From contig VRVR01000005.1 of assembly GCA_009859145.1 (NCBI GenBank), positions 444,848-508,847 on the forward strand: DNA of 64,000 nt, in the 5' to 3' direction. A program made the position numbers and the translations under genes. This document shows positions 26,608 through 36,249 of the stretch, piece after piece; the first letter of the stretch is position 1, and each line of letters begins with the position of its first letter. The notes below the pieces were generated by a model. The model was given only the letters and a program-made list of their open reading frames with translations, did not search any database and had not been told where the DNA came from. Source of the stretch: Andalucia godoyi (Eukaryota > Discoba > Jakobea > Jakobida > Andaluciidae).

Positions 26608-29118
26608 ATGATCGGCACAGCTACGGGAGGTGGTGCAGGACACCCCTGTCGAGGTAACGGGTCTCCGGATCCCCGGCCCACAGGAATGCTTGCACGAGTC
26701 TTGTGTGCAGTGGGTCTTGCAGCACTCGCCATTGCATGTTTGTTTGCATCGGGAGGGTTTCCGCAGCGCCGGGGAGAATCGCCGGGTACAGTCAGCAGCA
26801 CGGGAACCGCTGGCTCTCTGCAGCTGACGTGGATGACCAGTGGGGCTTCCGGCGTGCGCCAACAGTCTGTCGTTCGTGAACAGCGGCGGGCCAAGCCGAG
26901 CACCGCCGACCATCGCGTACCCGTCGTCAATGCAGCTGTTTCGACGATTTCGAGGACACTGGCCAGCGCAAACTATTTCGAGGTCTTTGATTCCAAGTCA
27001 GGTTCGTACGCGAAGATCTACTTGCATGGTGCGAATATCGGTCTCTCCACGCCGGGCCATGACCCTGGTGCTATTTCGCTGACGTACGACGACTGCTTGC
27101 GGTACTTTGGATACATTCGGGATCTCCATATGAACGCAATCCGCGTGTACATCCTCGTCAACACGGATTTTTACAGAGCCCTTCGAGATCACAACACCAT
27201 CTTGCATCCGGAACACCCAATCTATCTTGTGCAGGGAATCTGGAGTCCAGAGGACGAAAAGTTTGCTGCGTCTGCCAAAAACGGAGGGAATGGAGCAGAC
27301 GTCTGGGACAGCGCCATCACCGCCAAGTTCGAATTTGAAGTCGACAACACCGTCCGGGCCGTTCACGGGAACTTTTCGACGCGGCCATACCCTGGCCAGC
27401 CCGGAGGCGACTTCACTGCGGACGTCAGTCCGTGGACAATCGCGTGGATTATCGGTTCTGAATGGGACCCAAGTTCCGTCATCTACACCAACCAAGTTCA
27501 CACCCCAAACTCCGTGCGCCAGGAATTAAGGTTTTTGGCAGTTCCCGACACACCGTCAGTAACGGCATTTGACTGGTGGCTGGCCCGCATAGCAGAACGA
27601 ACTGCAGCACTTGACAACACATACGGCACCCAGAGGGCACTCGGATTTATGAACTGGGTCTCTACGGACTGGATTTCGCATCCTGACGATGCTGCCGAAG
27701 ACCGAGTTACCGTCGACCCAACGCACATTCTGGCCACAGACCTGTGGACTGGAGGCGTCTTTGCCACTGTGAACGCATATCCGTACTATCCGGATGCCAT
27801 CAAATGGGAAGGATATGAAGCATATCTGAAGCGCCTCAAGGCAGCACTGAACGGGAAGATGGCTCTGATGATCTCAGAGGACGGACTGCCGACGTCTCTG
27901 GGGATGGCTCACGAGGGTCCGGACGGGCGGAACCACGGGCACGTTCACGAGGGTGTTCAGGGTGTGGAGATCGTGAAGATGATGGGTGCAGTGCGAGACA
28001 ACGGATACGTTGGTTTCTTTGTGTTCTCCCTTGTCGACGAATGGTTCAAGCGAACTTGGAACGTGATGTCGCTGGAAATACCAGCTGAAAACAGGCGGAA
28101 ATGGCTCAATGTACTGTCAGCAGAACAGCTGTTCGGCATTGTCGCCGCCGAGCCAGCAAACGCCGTCTATGTTGACGGGATTTGCGACAGCCAGTGGCAG
28201 AACCGCACTTCGCTCTCTGTCTCGAATGACGAAAACGTTCGCATTACCTCGGACGAAGGGTACATATACATTTCGATTCGGAATGCGGGGGCCCTGGGGA
28301 GCCGATTCTCCATCGGACTTGAAGTGAATCCCAACAATGGTGCACAGGTTGGCACACTGCACGGTCGCCACGAAGATCCCAGCGCGCTTCAGCAGTCTCT
28401 GCGTTTCTCAAAGCCCGTCGACATCATCATTGACTATTCCTCGACTTCCAATTCGCTAATTTTGTATGCCCACAGTTCTCTGGACTTCTTCTCCAGAGCA
28501 CACAGTGAGGAATACGGCTGGCCCATGTACCTCGGGCCACAAGATTTCACAGTCTACACAATTGCAGCCACGATTCCACGGATGGAGGGCTCCAAGGGAA
28601 TCCTCCATCCTGCAAAAGCCGATCATGCCGGAGAAATGACACGCGGCACAACGAATCCCAACGATAATTCATTCTCGAATCTTGCACTGTGGAACATCCA
28701 AGGTGCGGGTTGTTTTGAAGCACGCATTCCATGGGCAATGGCAGGCGTCGCGGATCCAAGTTCCAAACAGGGATACTTCATACAAGGAGTGGGAAGAGGT
28801 GGCAGCGTGCCGCTGAGCTATTCGTTGGCAAACGGAATCGGTGTCGAAGTTGTTTCCGCAACGAACCCAACAAGCACGTCTCTGCAGTACAACTGGGAAG
28901 CCTGGGACGCTCCGAACTTTATCGAAAGGAAGAAGAAGTCCTTTTCCATCATCAGCGATTACATCGCGAAAGACCTGGGGATTGGAGCGGCTGACGGTGG
29001 TGACGAGGGAGGAGGACAGCAAGCACCGAACCCATCCCCGAGTGCTTCCAACTCAGCTACCATGATCTTGTCCCTTGCATCCGTGATCGTCAGTTCGCTG
29101 CTGGTTCTCCTGATGTAA
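26608..29118 (+). CDS. Membrane-anchored glycoside-hydrolase-like protein (bacterial-type family)
   Basis: About 836 residues from the ATG at 26608 (in-frame alternatives: 26533 and 26686). A hydrophobic segment, MLARVLCAVGLAALAIACLF, near the start acts as signal or anchor; the C-terminus ends in a Ser-rich stretch plus a hydrophobic tail (SVIVSSLLVLLM), the layout of a GPI signal. The lumenal body looks like a TIM-barrel glycosidase: LHGANIGLSTPGHDPG, MNAIRVYILVNTDFYRAL, an EWDP segment, VNAYPYYPD, the likely catalytic-acid region LMISEDGLPTSLGMAHEG and DEWFKRTWN. The same sequence of motifs (GxNxGxxxPGxxPG, IRVYT, EFGVPSSRGMAH, DEWFKRTWN) is one I associate with uncharacterised bacterial (Firmicutes) proteins. 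The substrate is unknown. Its end overlaps the antisense gene by 29 bp. Confidence 0.75.
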   Translation: MIGTATGGGAGHPCRGNGSPDPRPTGMLARVLCAVGLAALAIACLFASGGFPQRRGESPGTVSSTGTAGSLQLTWMTSGASGVRQQSVVREQRRAKPSTADHRVPVVNAAVSTISRTLASANYFEVFDSKSGSYAKIYLHGANIGLSTPGHDPGAISLTYDDCLRYFGYIRDLHMNAIRVYILVNTDFYRALRDHNTILHPEHPIYLVQGIWSPEDEKFAASAKNGGNGADVWDSAITAKFEFEVDNTVRAVHGNFSTRPYPGQPGGDFTADVSPWTIAWIIGSEWDPSSVIYTNQVHTPNSVRQELRFLAVPDTPSVTAFDWWLARIAERTAALDNTYGTQRALGFMNWVSTDWISHPDDAAEDRVTVDPTHILATDLWTGGVFATVNAYPYYPDAIKWEGYEAYLKRLKAALNGKMALMISEDGLPTSLGMAHEGPDGRNHGHVHEGVQGVEIVKMMGAVRDNGYVGFFVFSLVDEWFKRTWNVMSLEIPAENRRKWLNVLSAEQLFGIVAAEPANAVYVDGICDSQWQNRTSLSVSNDENVRITSDEGYIYISIRNAGALGSRFSIGLEVNPNNGAQVGTLHGRHEDPSALQQSLRFSKPVDIIIDYSSTSNSLILYAHSSLDFFSRAHSEEYGWPMYLGPQDFTVYTIAATIPRMEGSKGILHPAKADHAGEMTRGTTNPNDNSFSNLALWNIQGAGCFEARIPWAMAGVADPSSKQGYFIQGVGRGGSVPLSYSLANGIGVEVVSATNPTSTSLQYNWEAWDAPNFIERKKKSFSIISDYIAKDLGIGAADGGDEGGGQQAPNPSPSASNSATMILSLASVIVSSLLVLLM

Positions 29119-29650
29119 AAGACACATTCGAATCAGTAGAATTTCTCACATCATGATGTTTCCTGCGTTTCGTAAAGCTCATTTTCTGATCGCCAGGCCT
29201 TCCAACCTTTTCATCCTCGACTGGGACCACCGCCACGCAATCTTTTGCCATGCGAATCTGCTTTCTGTGCCTGCGCTCCATCTCATCTTCGTCGTTGTCG
29301 TCGTCTTCAAAAACTACTGGCTTCTCCCGAATGCGCAATACCTGAGCCGCCTGATGCGACAATCCAGGCTTGTCCGAAGCCGTCGAAAAAAAGAACGATG
29401 GCACAGACGGTACCAATACGGTGGATGACGACGCGGACGATGCGGGTGAGGAGAAGGGTACGGTGGAAGATGAGGAACCATCTTGGAAGAATGGGGGCGA
29501 TTTAGAAGAAGCCGTGTGCCCAGCCGCCGTACGTAACTTTCCGTATAGTGCCTCCACAAACAACTGTTGATCCAGAAGGGCAGATGTCTGTGGATCAAAA
29601 GAAGCATCTAAATGTCGCTTTGCGTCTCGAAGCGTTGGGCCATACATCAT
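29090..29650 (-). CDS. Hypothetical protein, low complexity
   Basis: 186 residues. I do not recognise it. The first 45 residues (MMYGPTLRDAKRHLDASFDP ... LFVEALYGKLR) look folded and helical; a Ser/Pro-rich stretch follows, then an acidic run (FEDDDNDEDEMERRHRKQIR) and a basic C-terminus. The composition suggests a nuclear, partly disordered protein. Its last 29 bases overlap the end of the glycosidase-like gene in antisense. It is kept as a gene because the opposing frames in this stretch are short and broken. Confidence 0.55.
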   Translation of the reverse strand: MMYGPTLRDAKRHLDASFDPQTSALLDQQLFVEALYGKLRTAAGHTASSKSPPFFQDGSSSSTVPFSSPASSASSSTVLVPSVPSFFFSTASDKPGLSHQAAQVLRIREKPVVFEDDDNDEDEMERRHRKQIRMAKDCVAVVPVEDEKVGRPGDQKMSFTKRRKHHDVRNSTDSNVSFTSGEPAAN

Positions 29651-30191
<541 letters not shown>

Positions 30192-31631
30192 ATGGCAGTT
30201 TCTGGTGCCCTGCGCAGGTCTGTCCTTCGCACGGCTCCGCGCTCGTTGTTTTCGACTGCGCCTCCAACTGCAGCATCCACCACACCCGCAGCACCAGCGG
30301 CACCAGCGGCACCCGTAAAGACAAAGTTTGGCGACTTGTCGGATGAAGATCGTATTTTCACGAATCTCTATGGGGAGCGCGACGTGTACATTGAGGGGGC
30401 TCTGAAGCGTGGAGACTGGTACCGGACCAAGGACCTGCTTTCCAAGGGAGTGGACTGGATTTTGGGCGAAATGAAGGCGTCAGGACTTCGCGGTCGTGGA
30501 GGTGCTGGATTCCCCTCTGGTTTGAAATGGTCGTTTATGCCCAAGGTTTCCGATGGTCGTCCCTCGTATCTAGTCGTGAACGCAGACGAGTCGGAGCCAG
30601 GCACGTGCAAGGATCGTGAGATTATGCGCCATGACCCACACAAGCTTGTGGAGGGCTGCTTGGTTGCCGGCTTTGCAATGCGCGCCAAAGCTGCCTACAT
30701 TTACATCCGCGGTGAATTCTACAATGAGGCGTTGGTGCTGGAAAAGGCAGTCGCCGAAGCATACGCAAAGGGGTTTCTGGGTAAGAACGCCTGTGGCAGT
30801 GGATACGACTTTGATGTGTACATCCATCGTGGAGCAGGTGCGTACATCTGCGGAGAAGAAACTGCACTCATCGAATCCCTTGAAGGCAAGCAAGGCAAGC
30901 CCCGTCTGAAGCCGCCATTTCCCGCGAACGTTGGGCTGTACGGATGCCCGACCACCGTTACAAACGTGGAGACGGTGGCGGTTTCCCCAACGATCCTGCG
31001 CCGCGGGTCATCCTGGTTTGCGTCGTTTGGCCGCAAGAATAATGCGGGTACCAAGTTGTTTGCAATTTCAGGACATGTGAACCGACCGTGTGTCGTGGAA
31101 GAGGAGATGTCTATTCCGCTGCGAGAGCTCATTGAAAAGCATGCAGGTGGTGTTCGCGGTGGATGGGACAATCTGCTGGCCGTCATTCCTGGGGGTTCTT
31201 CTGTGCCGCTGCTGCCAAGGAAGGTCTGCGACGACGTTCTCATGGACTTTGATGCGCTTCGAGACGTGCGCTCCGGTCTTGGAACCGCTGCTGTCATGGT
31301 CATGGACAAGTCGACCGATGTTGTCAAGGCCATCGCACGCCTATCAAAGTTCTATAAGCACGAATCCTGCGGACAGTGTACTCCGTGCCGAGAGGGTACT
31401 GGCTGGCTGATGAACCTCATGGACCGCATGGTTGCCGGAAATGCTGAAATGGAGGAAATCGATATGCTGGAGGAGGTCTCGAGACAAATCGAAGGACACA
31501 CCATTTGCGCTCTCGGTGATGCTGCTGCATGGCCCGTGCAAGGCCTTATCCGCCACTTCCGTCCGGAAATGGAGGCTCGCATCCGTCAATACAAGACGAG
31601 CCAACAGGCCACCTTGTCTGCAAAGCACTGA
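30192..31631 (+). CDS. NDUFV1: NADH dehydrogenase (complex I) 51-kDa flavoprotein, mitochondrial
   Basis: 479 residues from the ATG at 30192. Residues 1-45 form a mitochondrial presequence (Arg, Ser, Ala, Pro rich, no acids). The mature part has the NADH/FMN-binding [16 protein letters not shown] and [16 protein letters not shown], the FMN-region [20 protein letters not shown], and the 4Fe-4S cluster N3 ligands in [15 protein letters not shown] plus the later Cys in [14 protein letters not shown]. This is the subunit that oxidises NADH at the tip of the peripheral arm. The frame stays open upstream through the CT repeat, but that part is leader. This gene shows the organism has aerobic-type complex I. 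Confidence 0.97.
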   Translation: MAVSGALRRSVLRTAPRSLFSTAPPTAASTTPAAPAAPAAPVKTKFGDLSDEDRIFTNLYGERDVYIEGALKRGDWYRTKDLLSKGVDWILGEMKASGLRGRGGAGFPSGLKWSFMPKVSDGRPSYLVVNADESEPGTCKDREIMRHDPHKLVEGCLVAGFAMRAKAAYIYIRGEFYNEALVLEKAVAEAYAKGFLGKNACGSGYDFDVYIHRGAGAYICGEETALIESLEGKQGKPRLKPPFPANVGLYGCPTTVTNVETVAVSPTILRRGSSWFASFGRKNNAGTKLFAISGHVNRPCVVEEEMSIPLRELIEKHAGGVRGGWDNLLAVIPGGSSVPLLPRKVCDDVLMDFDALRDVRSGLGTAAVMVMDKSTDVVKAIARLSKFYKHESCGQCTPCREGTGWLMNLMDRMVAGNAEMEEIDMLEEVSRQIEGHTICALGDAAAWPVQGLIRHFRPEMEARIRQYKTSQQATLSAKH

Positions 31632-32017
31632 GACACATATGCACAATGAACACAATACAATTACAAGAATGAAAAGACAAACAGTACCATGACCCATGTT
31701 TCTTTCCGGATTCTTTTTTCCAATTTTTTATTAAAAAGATATTGTTCCCTGTGTCATGTCATTTCCATATCATATCTGCAAGAGTGTTCGTGCGGGTGGT
31801 TTGACCAACTGCGAAGGCTAGGCCAGAGACACTGCGAAAAAAACGACGGGGGACTTTTAATTCTGTGCATTGGAATACATTGATGAACACGACAACGCAA
31901 ACGCAGAGCTAGAAAAGCAATAATAACAATTATCATCATCATCATTATTAATAAACAGAAGAAGAAAAAAGAAAGAAATAAGCCACAGTGTGTACAAATT
32001 TGCGAGTGGATGTCCAA
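31632..32017. other. Convergent 3' spacer
   Basis: AT-rich sequence between the stops of NDUFV1 and CCDC25, with an ATCATC/ATTATT stretch near 31930-31955. No gene is seen. Confidence 0.5.
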
Positions 32018-32647
32018 TTACATGAAATCATCATCAAGCGACCTGCCGGCGTTTTCCCTGTTGGACATCATACGGTCCTCATCATTGAACATTCCTTGAT
32101 AGTTCTTTTGTGCTGCCAGTTTCCTACCTTCCTCGATCCTTTTTTTTTCTTCGTCCTTCTCCTTTAGCCTTTGTTGATGCTCAGCCTCTCTCTGACGCCT
32201 GTCGCGATCGATCCGTTCTTGTGCAAGATTCGGGAACTTCTCTTCCTTTGTCTTGTTAAGCCGCTTCAGGGCTTCCTTGTCTGCCTCCACCGGGCCCAAA
32301 TATCGCACAAGTCTGCCATTATGAAACGAAACCTGTCCAACTTCCATATCTCCAGTCTTTTTCAAATTCGACGCCGGCGTGTACACCACGCGAACCGACG
32401 CTTCCTTGCAGCCCTTGATGGAATTAGCCTTGGTGAGCTGTGCACATTCCGCAACCACCGAATCCGGAATTCCATCAAACGTCTCTCCCTCTCGTAATCG
32501 GACATAGACGTGCGCAGAAGATAGGTTGTCGACATGAAACCAAATGTCTTCCGGCCACGCATGCTTTATCAATTCCTCATTTTCAAACTTGTCTTTGCCC
32601 ATATAATACATGTAGCCTGTCTCACTCGACACGAAGAAGAACACCAT
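32018..32647 (-). CDS. CCDC25: CCDC25-like protein (NFACT-R domain)
   Basis: 209 residues, as in human CCDC25 (208). [59 protein letters not shown] and [17 protein letters not shown] follow the family closely, then a charged coiled coil ([20 protein letters not shown]) and an acidic end DDDFM matching the family's terminal SDEFM. The NFACT-R domain is shared with ribosome-quality-control factors such as NEMF and is thought to bind RNA. The start was set at 32647 by this match; the upstream in-frame extension is hydrophobic leader sequence without conservation. Confidence 0.95.
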   Translation of the reverse strand: MVFFFVSSETGYMYYMGKDKFENEELIKHAWPEDIWFHVDNLSSAHVYVRLREGETFDGIPDSVVAECAQLTKANSIKGCKEASVRVVYTPASNLKKTGDMEVGQVSFHNGRLVRYLGPVEADKEALKRLNKTKEEKFPNLAQERIDRDRRQREAEHQQRLKEKDEEKKRIEEGRKLAAQKNYQGMFNDEDRMMSNRENAGRSLDDDFM

Positions 32648-33226
32648 GATACCGCGCGCTGATGCAAAAAAGAGAGGACTGTCCTCAACGTAACGAAACA
32701 CAAAAAGCAACGGAAGAAGAGCTGCAAAATCAAAAATAATAATGAATACAAATGAAATCAATTGCACGGGTCGGTTTTGTGCGAGCTTTGCGGAGGGCAG
32801 CGGTTTCTTGCATCAATTCGTGTTCGGTGGTATCACTCCATTCCATTTTCTCTGGTTTCCTCAACAGCATTCCCAAATACAGTCCTCAAACGCATAACAA
32901 CTCTCCGCGCATTTTTTGGGCTCGCATGCTGCTGCGCCTTGGACATATATATATTTGAAATAAAATGACTTTTCCAGATCAGCACGGACACCCATCCAAT
33001 GAAAACCTTTGAGTGGGACATCCGTGGGGTCTGAGCATCCATACAGAAACAGTCCATTTTTCGTCGGAGGTCGACGGCTGTCAACTCAGCCCTACTGTCC
33101 GATAAAATCACGACCGTCCACAAGACGTTTGGGTTGGAGGGTAGTAACACGCAAAGAGATTGAGGTTTTTTTCATTTTCAAAGTGTTTTTCATTTGGGTC
33201 TTCTTTTTTCCTCCCTTCGTCTTCAA
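32648..33226. other. Divergent promoter region
   Basis: A spacer between CCDC25 (minus) and the ZUFSP-like gene (plus). The TATATATATT at 32947-32956 is the only repeat. The 60 bases before the ZUFSP start are T/C-rich. No gene is seen; the short frames here have no recognisable content. Confidence 0.5.
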
Positions 33227-34267
33227 ATGGGATCAGAGTTGGACTGTCCCCTATGTCACTTGTCATTTGAGGACTCGGTGGTACTGAGTCTGCATGTGAA
33301 CCAAGTGCATTTTCCCGAGGACGCGGCACTCTCCGAGACCTCGGACCTCTGCACGACGACTGCTGCTCATGTGCCATATTTTCAGGAATCAGGCGCGAGT
33401 TGTTCTTCGTCCTATTCTCTTTTGCCGCTTCTGCAGACTCTTCACAGTTCATGGTCGAGCTCCAGCTCCAGCCACAGTCACAGCCAAAGAACTGCATTTG
33501 TTCGGACGCCGTTTGTGCATTACCGGTCGCTTCGAGGAGAAGATCAGGGATGGGGCTGTGGTTTTCGCAATCTGCAGCTTCTTTTCTCTGCTCTATTGCG
33601 ATCACCTATTCTGCAGCACAGGCTTTTTGAAGGTTTGAATGCAGTGCCGTCGATTGAATCCATCCAAGTGGCTGTAGAACAAGCCTGGAGAGCGGGTTTT
33701 GATCGGGCGGGATGCGAGCAGCTTGGAGGATCTTTACTTGGCACACGCACGTGGATCGGCGCTACCGAGGTGTACGCCCTGCTCACTTATTTTGGAATCG
33801 ACTGCACAATTGTCGATTTCGTGAATGTTGCCACCCGACCACTTGCAATGATGGAGTATTTATGGGACCATGTGCTGACGGACGCACAACGCAACGCATT
33901 TCCAATCTATTTTCAGCACGACGGGCACTCTCGGACACTGATAGGCGTTGAAAAACATCTGGCGGCATCGACGGCTTCCGGTGCTGGGGAGTACAAGCTG
34001 CTGCTGGCGGACCCCGGGATCGGTGCCGACGAAGCGTACGAAGCAGCACTCCGAGAAAAGGGTCTTCGAGCAATGCCCAGTCTTCGAAGGCGCATTCGAA
34101 GCATCTCGCGAAAGGGGCAGTATCAAATTGTGATCGTCAAGGAACGGGTGCTTTCCGATTCAGAACAGCAAGCACGTAAAATCGTGCGGTCCATTCGAGT
34201 GGACTGTGTCGAACGAGGCACGCTTCGCAGGTACGATTTATCCGCTTCCCAAGCCCCGCCCTATTAA
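33227..34267 (+). CDS. ZUFSP/ZUP1-type deubiquitinase (peptidase C78), short form
   Basis: 346 residues from the ATG at 33227. A single C2H2-type finger opens the protein (LDCPLCHLSFEDSVVLSLHV...H), followed by a Ser/His-rich linker. The C78 peptidase core begins at RTPFVHYRSLRGEDQGWGCGFRN, with the catalytic Cys in GWGCG, and has the catalytic His region FPIYFQHDGHSRTLIGVEKH and the Asp in LLLADPG. These match ZUFSP (K63-specific, genome stability) better than the UFM1 proteases UfSP1/2, because of the N-terminal finger and the QHxGHSRT motif. Human ZUP1 has four fingers and 578 residues, so this is a reduced version. Specificity for ubiquitin or UFM1 cannot be decided from sequence alone. 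Confidence 0.87.
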   Translation: MGSELDCPLCHLSFEDSVVLSLHVNQVHFPEDAALSETSDLCTTTAAHVPYFQESGASCSSSYSLLPLLQTLHSSWSSSSSSHSHSQRTAFVRTPFVHYRSLRGEDQGWGCGFRNLQLLFSALLRSPILQHRLFEGLNAVPSIESIQVAVEQAWRAGFDRAGCEQLGGSLLGTRTWIGATEVYALLTYFGIDCTIVDFVNVATRPLAMMEYLWDHVLTDAQRNAFPIYFQHDGHSRTLIGVEKHLAASTASGAGEYKLLLADPGIGADEAYEAALREKGLRAMPSLRRRIRSISRKGQYQIVIVKERVLSDSEQQARKIVRSIRVDCVERGTLRRYDLSASQAPPY

Positions 34268-34519
34268 CGGCTTCGGAATCGCACATCCTGCATTATTTAT
34301 GTTGCGGTTCCATGAGCCTGCTCGTCGTTCGTTTTCGCCGTCTTGGTTCTCCACGCATTTCGTGGCCGCTGAGACGAAATTGAGCATCGTCGTGCATCAA
34401 TGTCTGCAGAATGGCAGGTAAATTGGTGGTGTTTACAACCTTCAGGGCACGGAATTGACTGCCGCCCTTTCTCACGACCCCGACGTTTTCTAAAGCATGT
34501 CATGATGTATGCCCGCCAT

Positions 34520-34881
34520 CTGATCAAGGCATATCAATTCGAGCCATGTGTATCGGGACAAGAGAGAAAAAAGACCTCATGCCCTATTTCAAGCTGGCGT
34601 TTTTCGATTCAAAAGTCCCGTACGTCCGGGATGGTTTTGAAGGGCTAGCGGCGGATTCGATGCAAGCACGCCAGACGCTGTCGTGGGGGGTTGCCGTTGT
34701 GAATTTTCAACAGCGACTGTTGCACAGTGCACACGAGTTCAGGGGCTTCCAAGTCAGGTCGCCGTCGTCATGGAAGAATGCACTTCCAAGACAGGCAGAC
34801 TGTGTGGTGGCATGATGCAGGCGCTGCTCAGTCCAGCCGATTTCGTTTCGTGTAGTGATGAGAAACACGAATTTCGACATG
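34520..34881 (+). pseudogene. Fanzor/TnpB relic D, interrupted by AAAAC microsatellite
   Basis: Two overlapping frames together resemble the C-terminal half of a TnpB/Fanzor protein. Frame 1 (34546-34760) has LMPYFK, SKVPY, DSMQARQTLSWG and NFQQRLLHSAHEFRGFQV, comparable to the TnpB segment SKTARxMLSWSHYxFxQRLLHKAxEF. At about 34757 the match moves to another frame, QVAVVMEECTSKTGRLCGGM, the position of EExTSKTCGxCG, where a Cys of the first CxxC is lost. It continues DFVSCSDEKHEFRHAK to 34881, where the RDxN motif should begin and the sequence instead enters an AAAAC repeat. The relic is therefore frameshifted and 3'-truncated. The match is by eye and weaker than for relics A and C. Confidence 0.6.
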
Positions 34882-34917
34882 CAAAACAAAACAAAACAAA
34901 ACAAAACAAAACAAAAC

Positions 34918-34950
<33 letters not shown>

Positions 34951-35290
34951 ATAATAATTATAATGATTATCATAATTCCCGATCCTCAGAACGCTCACTG
35001 ATCCACTGTCAACGTTCACGTGAAATGAAAATGAACGATTGTTACTGCTTTCAGTTTTTGCTTCCATTTTTTAAAATAATATATATTTTGTGGTTTCTCT
35101 GTCTTGTTCTTGGTTTCCCCTTTTCTTGATCATCCGGACGTTTTCGTATATATATTTTTTGATTTTGATTTTGATTTTTTTAAGTGTTAAATTGGCTGTT
35201 GTTGGTTGTGGGTTGCTGGTTGTTGTTTTTTTAATTTTAGTTTTTGGTTTTTTCTGTCTGCTACTGCATTTTAGTAGAATTGTGAGATTG
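34882..35290. repeat. (AAAAC)n pentanucleotide repeat and AT-rich spacer
   Basis: About 13 copies of AAAAC fill 34882-34946. T-rich sequence then leads to the RING gene; the upstream extension of its frame encodes only hydrophobic low-complexity sequence. No gene is seen. Confidence 0.8.
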
Positions 35291-36043
35291 ATGCAGCGGA
35301 CGGCTTTTATGTGCCCCGTCTGTTGGGAAGAATTTACTCCAGAGGGTGATCGTCAAATGGTCGGATTGAAGAGCTGCGGCCATGTGTTTTGCCAGCCGTG
35401 TGTCAATCTTCTGTCGCAACGAGCAGCCGCAACACCCGCTCCACGAAGCAAGGCCAACCAGGCCGAGTGTCCTGTGTGCAAACAGTCCTTTCATTCACAG
35501 AAGGATCCACGACCGTTGTTTGTGTCATCCACAGTATGCCCCGTCGAGGCTCCTCCATCCGATCAAATCAATCGACTGACCGATCAGTGCAAGTCACTTG
35601 GTCGCGAGTGTGTGGAGCTGCGGTTTCAGGTCCGTTCGCTTACAGAATCCCTGCGAAGATCAAAGTCGAAGCTTGCCGCCGCCGCTGTCGCTGCTGCCTC
35701 GCACGCACACACAAAGTCGCCTAGCCGACATCCAGCGGCAGTCTTAAACGGCCATTCTTCCAAGCAACACACTGCCAGCAGTAGCCGTGGCGGCACTGGT
35801 CTTACCGATGCAAGTAGAAAAAGCAAGAGGAATCACGGCGATCTGGTCGAGGTGGTTGATGATGACTCGGGAGATGCGATTGGACGGGAATCGCATGGAC
35901 CGCGGGAATCGAAACGACCGCGAATTCTGTCTGCGGATCCAATAGACATTACCGATAGTTCGCCTTCACGTCCGTCGGCGTCGTCCAGCAGCAGCGTCGA
36001 CAAGCATTCGAGACCAGCTGCTCGAGCCGTACGTGCAACATAG
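35291..36043 (+). CDS. RING-finger protein (C3HC4), probable E3 ubiquitin ligase
   Basis: 250 residues from the ATG at 35291. A canonical C3HC4 RING occupies residues 8-63 (Cys8, Cys11, Cys29, His31, Cys34, Cys37, Cys60, Cys63: MCPVC, CGHVFCQPC, CPVC). A short coiled-coil segment follows (INRLTDQCKSLGRECVELRF), then a Ser/Arg-rich disordered tail with basic clusters (RKSKRNH, SKRPRILS) and acidic patches, suggesting a nuclear protein. The layout recalls RING proteins with an N-terminal RING and no other domain; I cannot name the orthologue. Confidence 0.8.
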   Translation: MQRTAFMCPVCWEEFTPEGDRQMVGLKSCGHVFCQPCVNLLSQRAAATPAPRSKANQAECPVCKQSFHSQKDPRPLFVSSTVCPVEAPPSDQINRLTDQCKSLGRECVELRFQVRSLTESLRRSKSKLAAAAVAAASHAHTKSPSRHPAAVLNGHSSKQHTASSSRGGTGLTDASRKSKRNHGDLVEVVDDDSGDAIGRESHGPRESKRPRILSADPIDITDSSPSRPSASSSSSVDKHSRPAARAVRAT

Positions 36044-36249
36044 TCGGTGAAATTTCTCTTGCTTTCTCTTCGTGTTGTTTATTGTTTTTTTCTCATCCCG
36101 TGGTGTAGAAGTGTACATTGTCCTTACATGGATGCGTGTACCATCGTCTTTTCATTTCCTACACATACCTTCATATACACACCCTCATCCGGTGTTTTTT
36201 TGTTTGTTGTGCAATCAGCTTCGTTCCTCGAAAAGCAACGGCACTCCAA
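36044..36249. other. Short convergent spacer
   Basis: The 3' flanks of the RING gene and of CHMP7. T-rich; no gene is seen. Confidence 0.5.
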
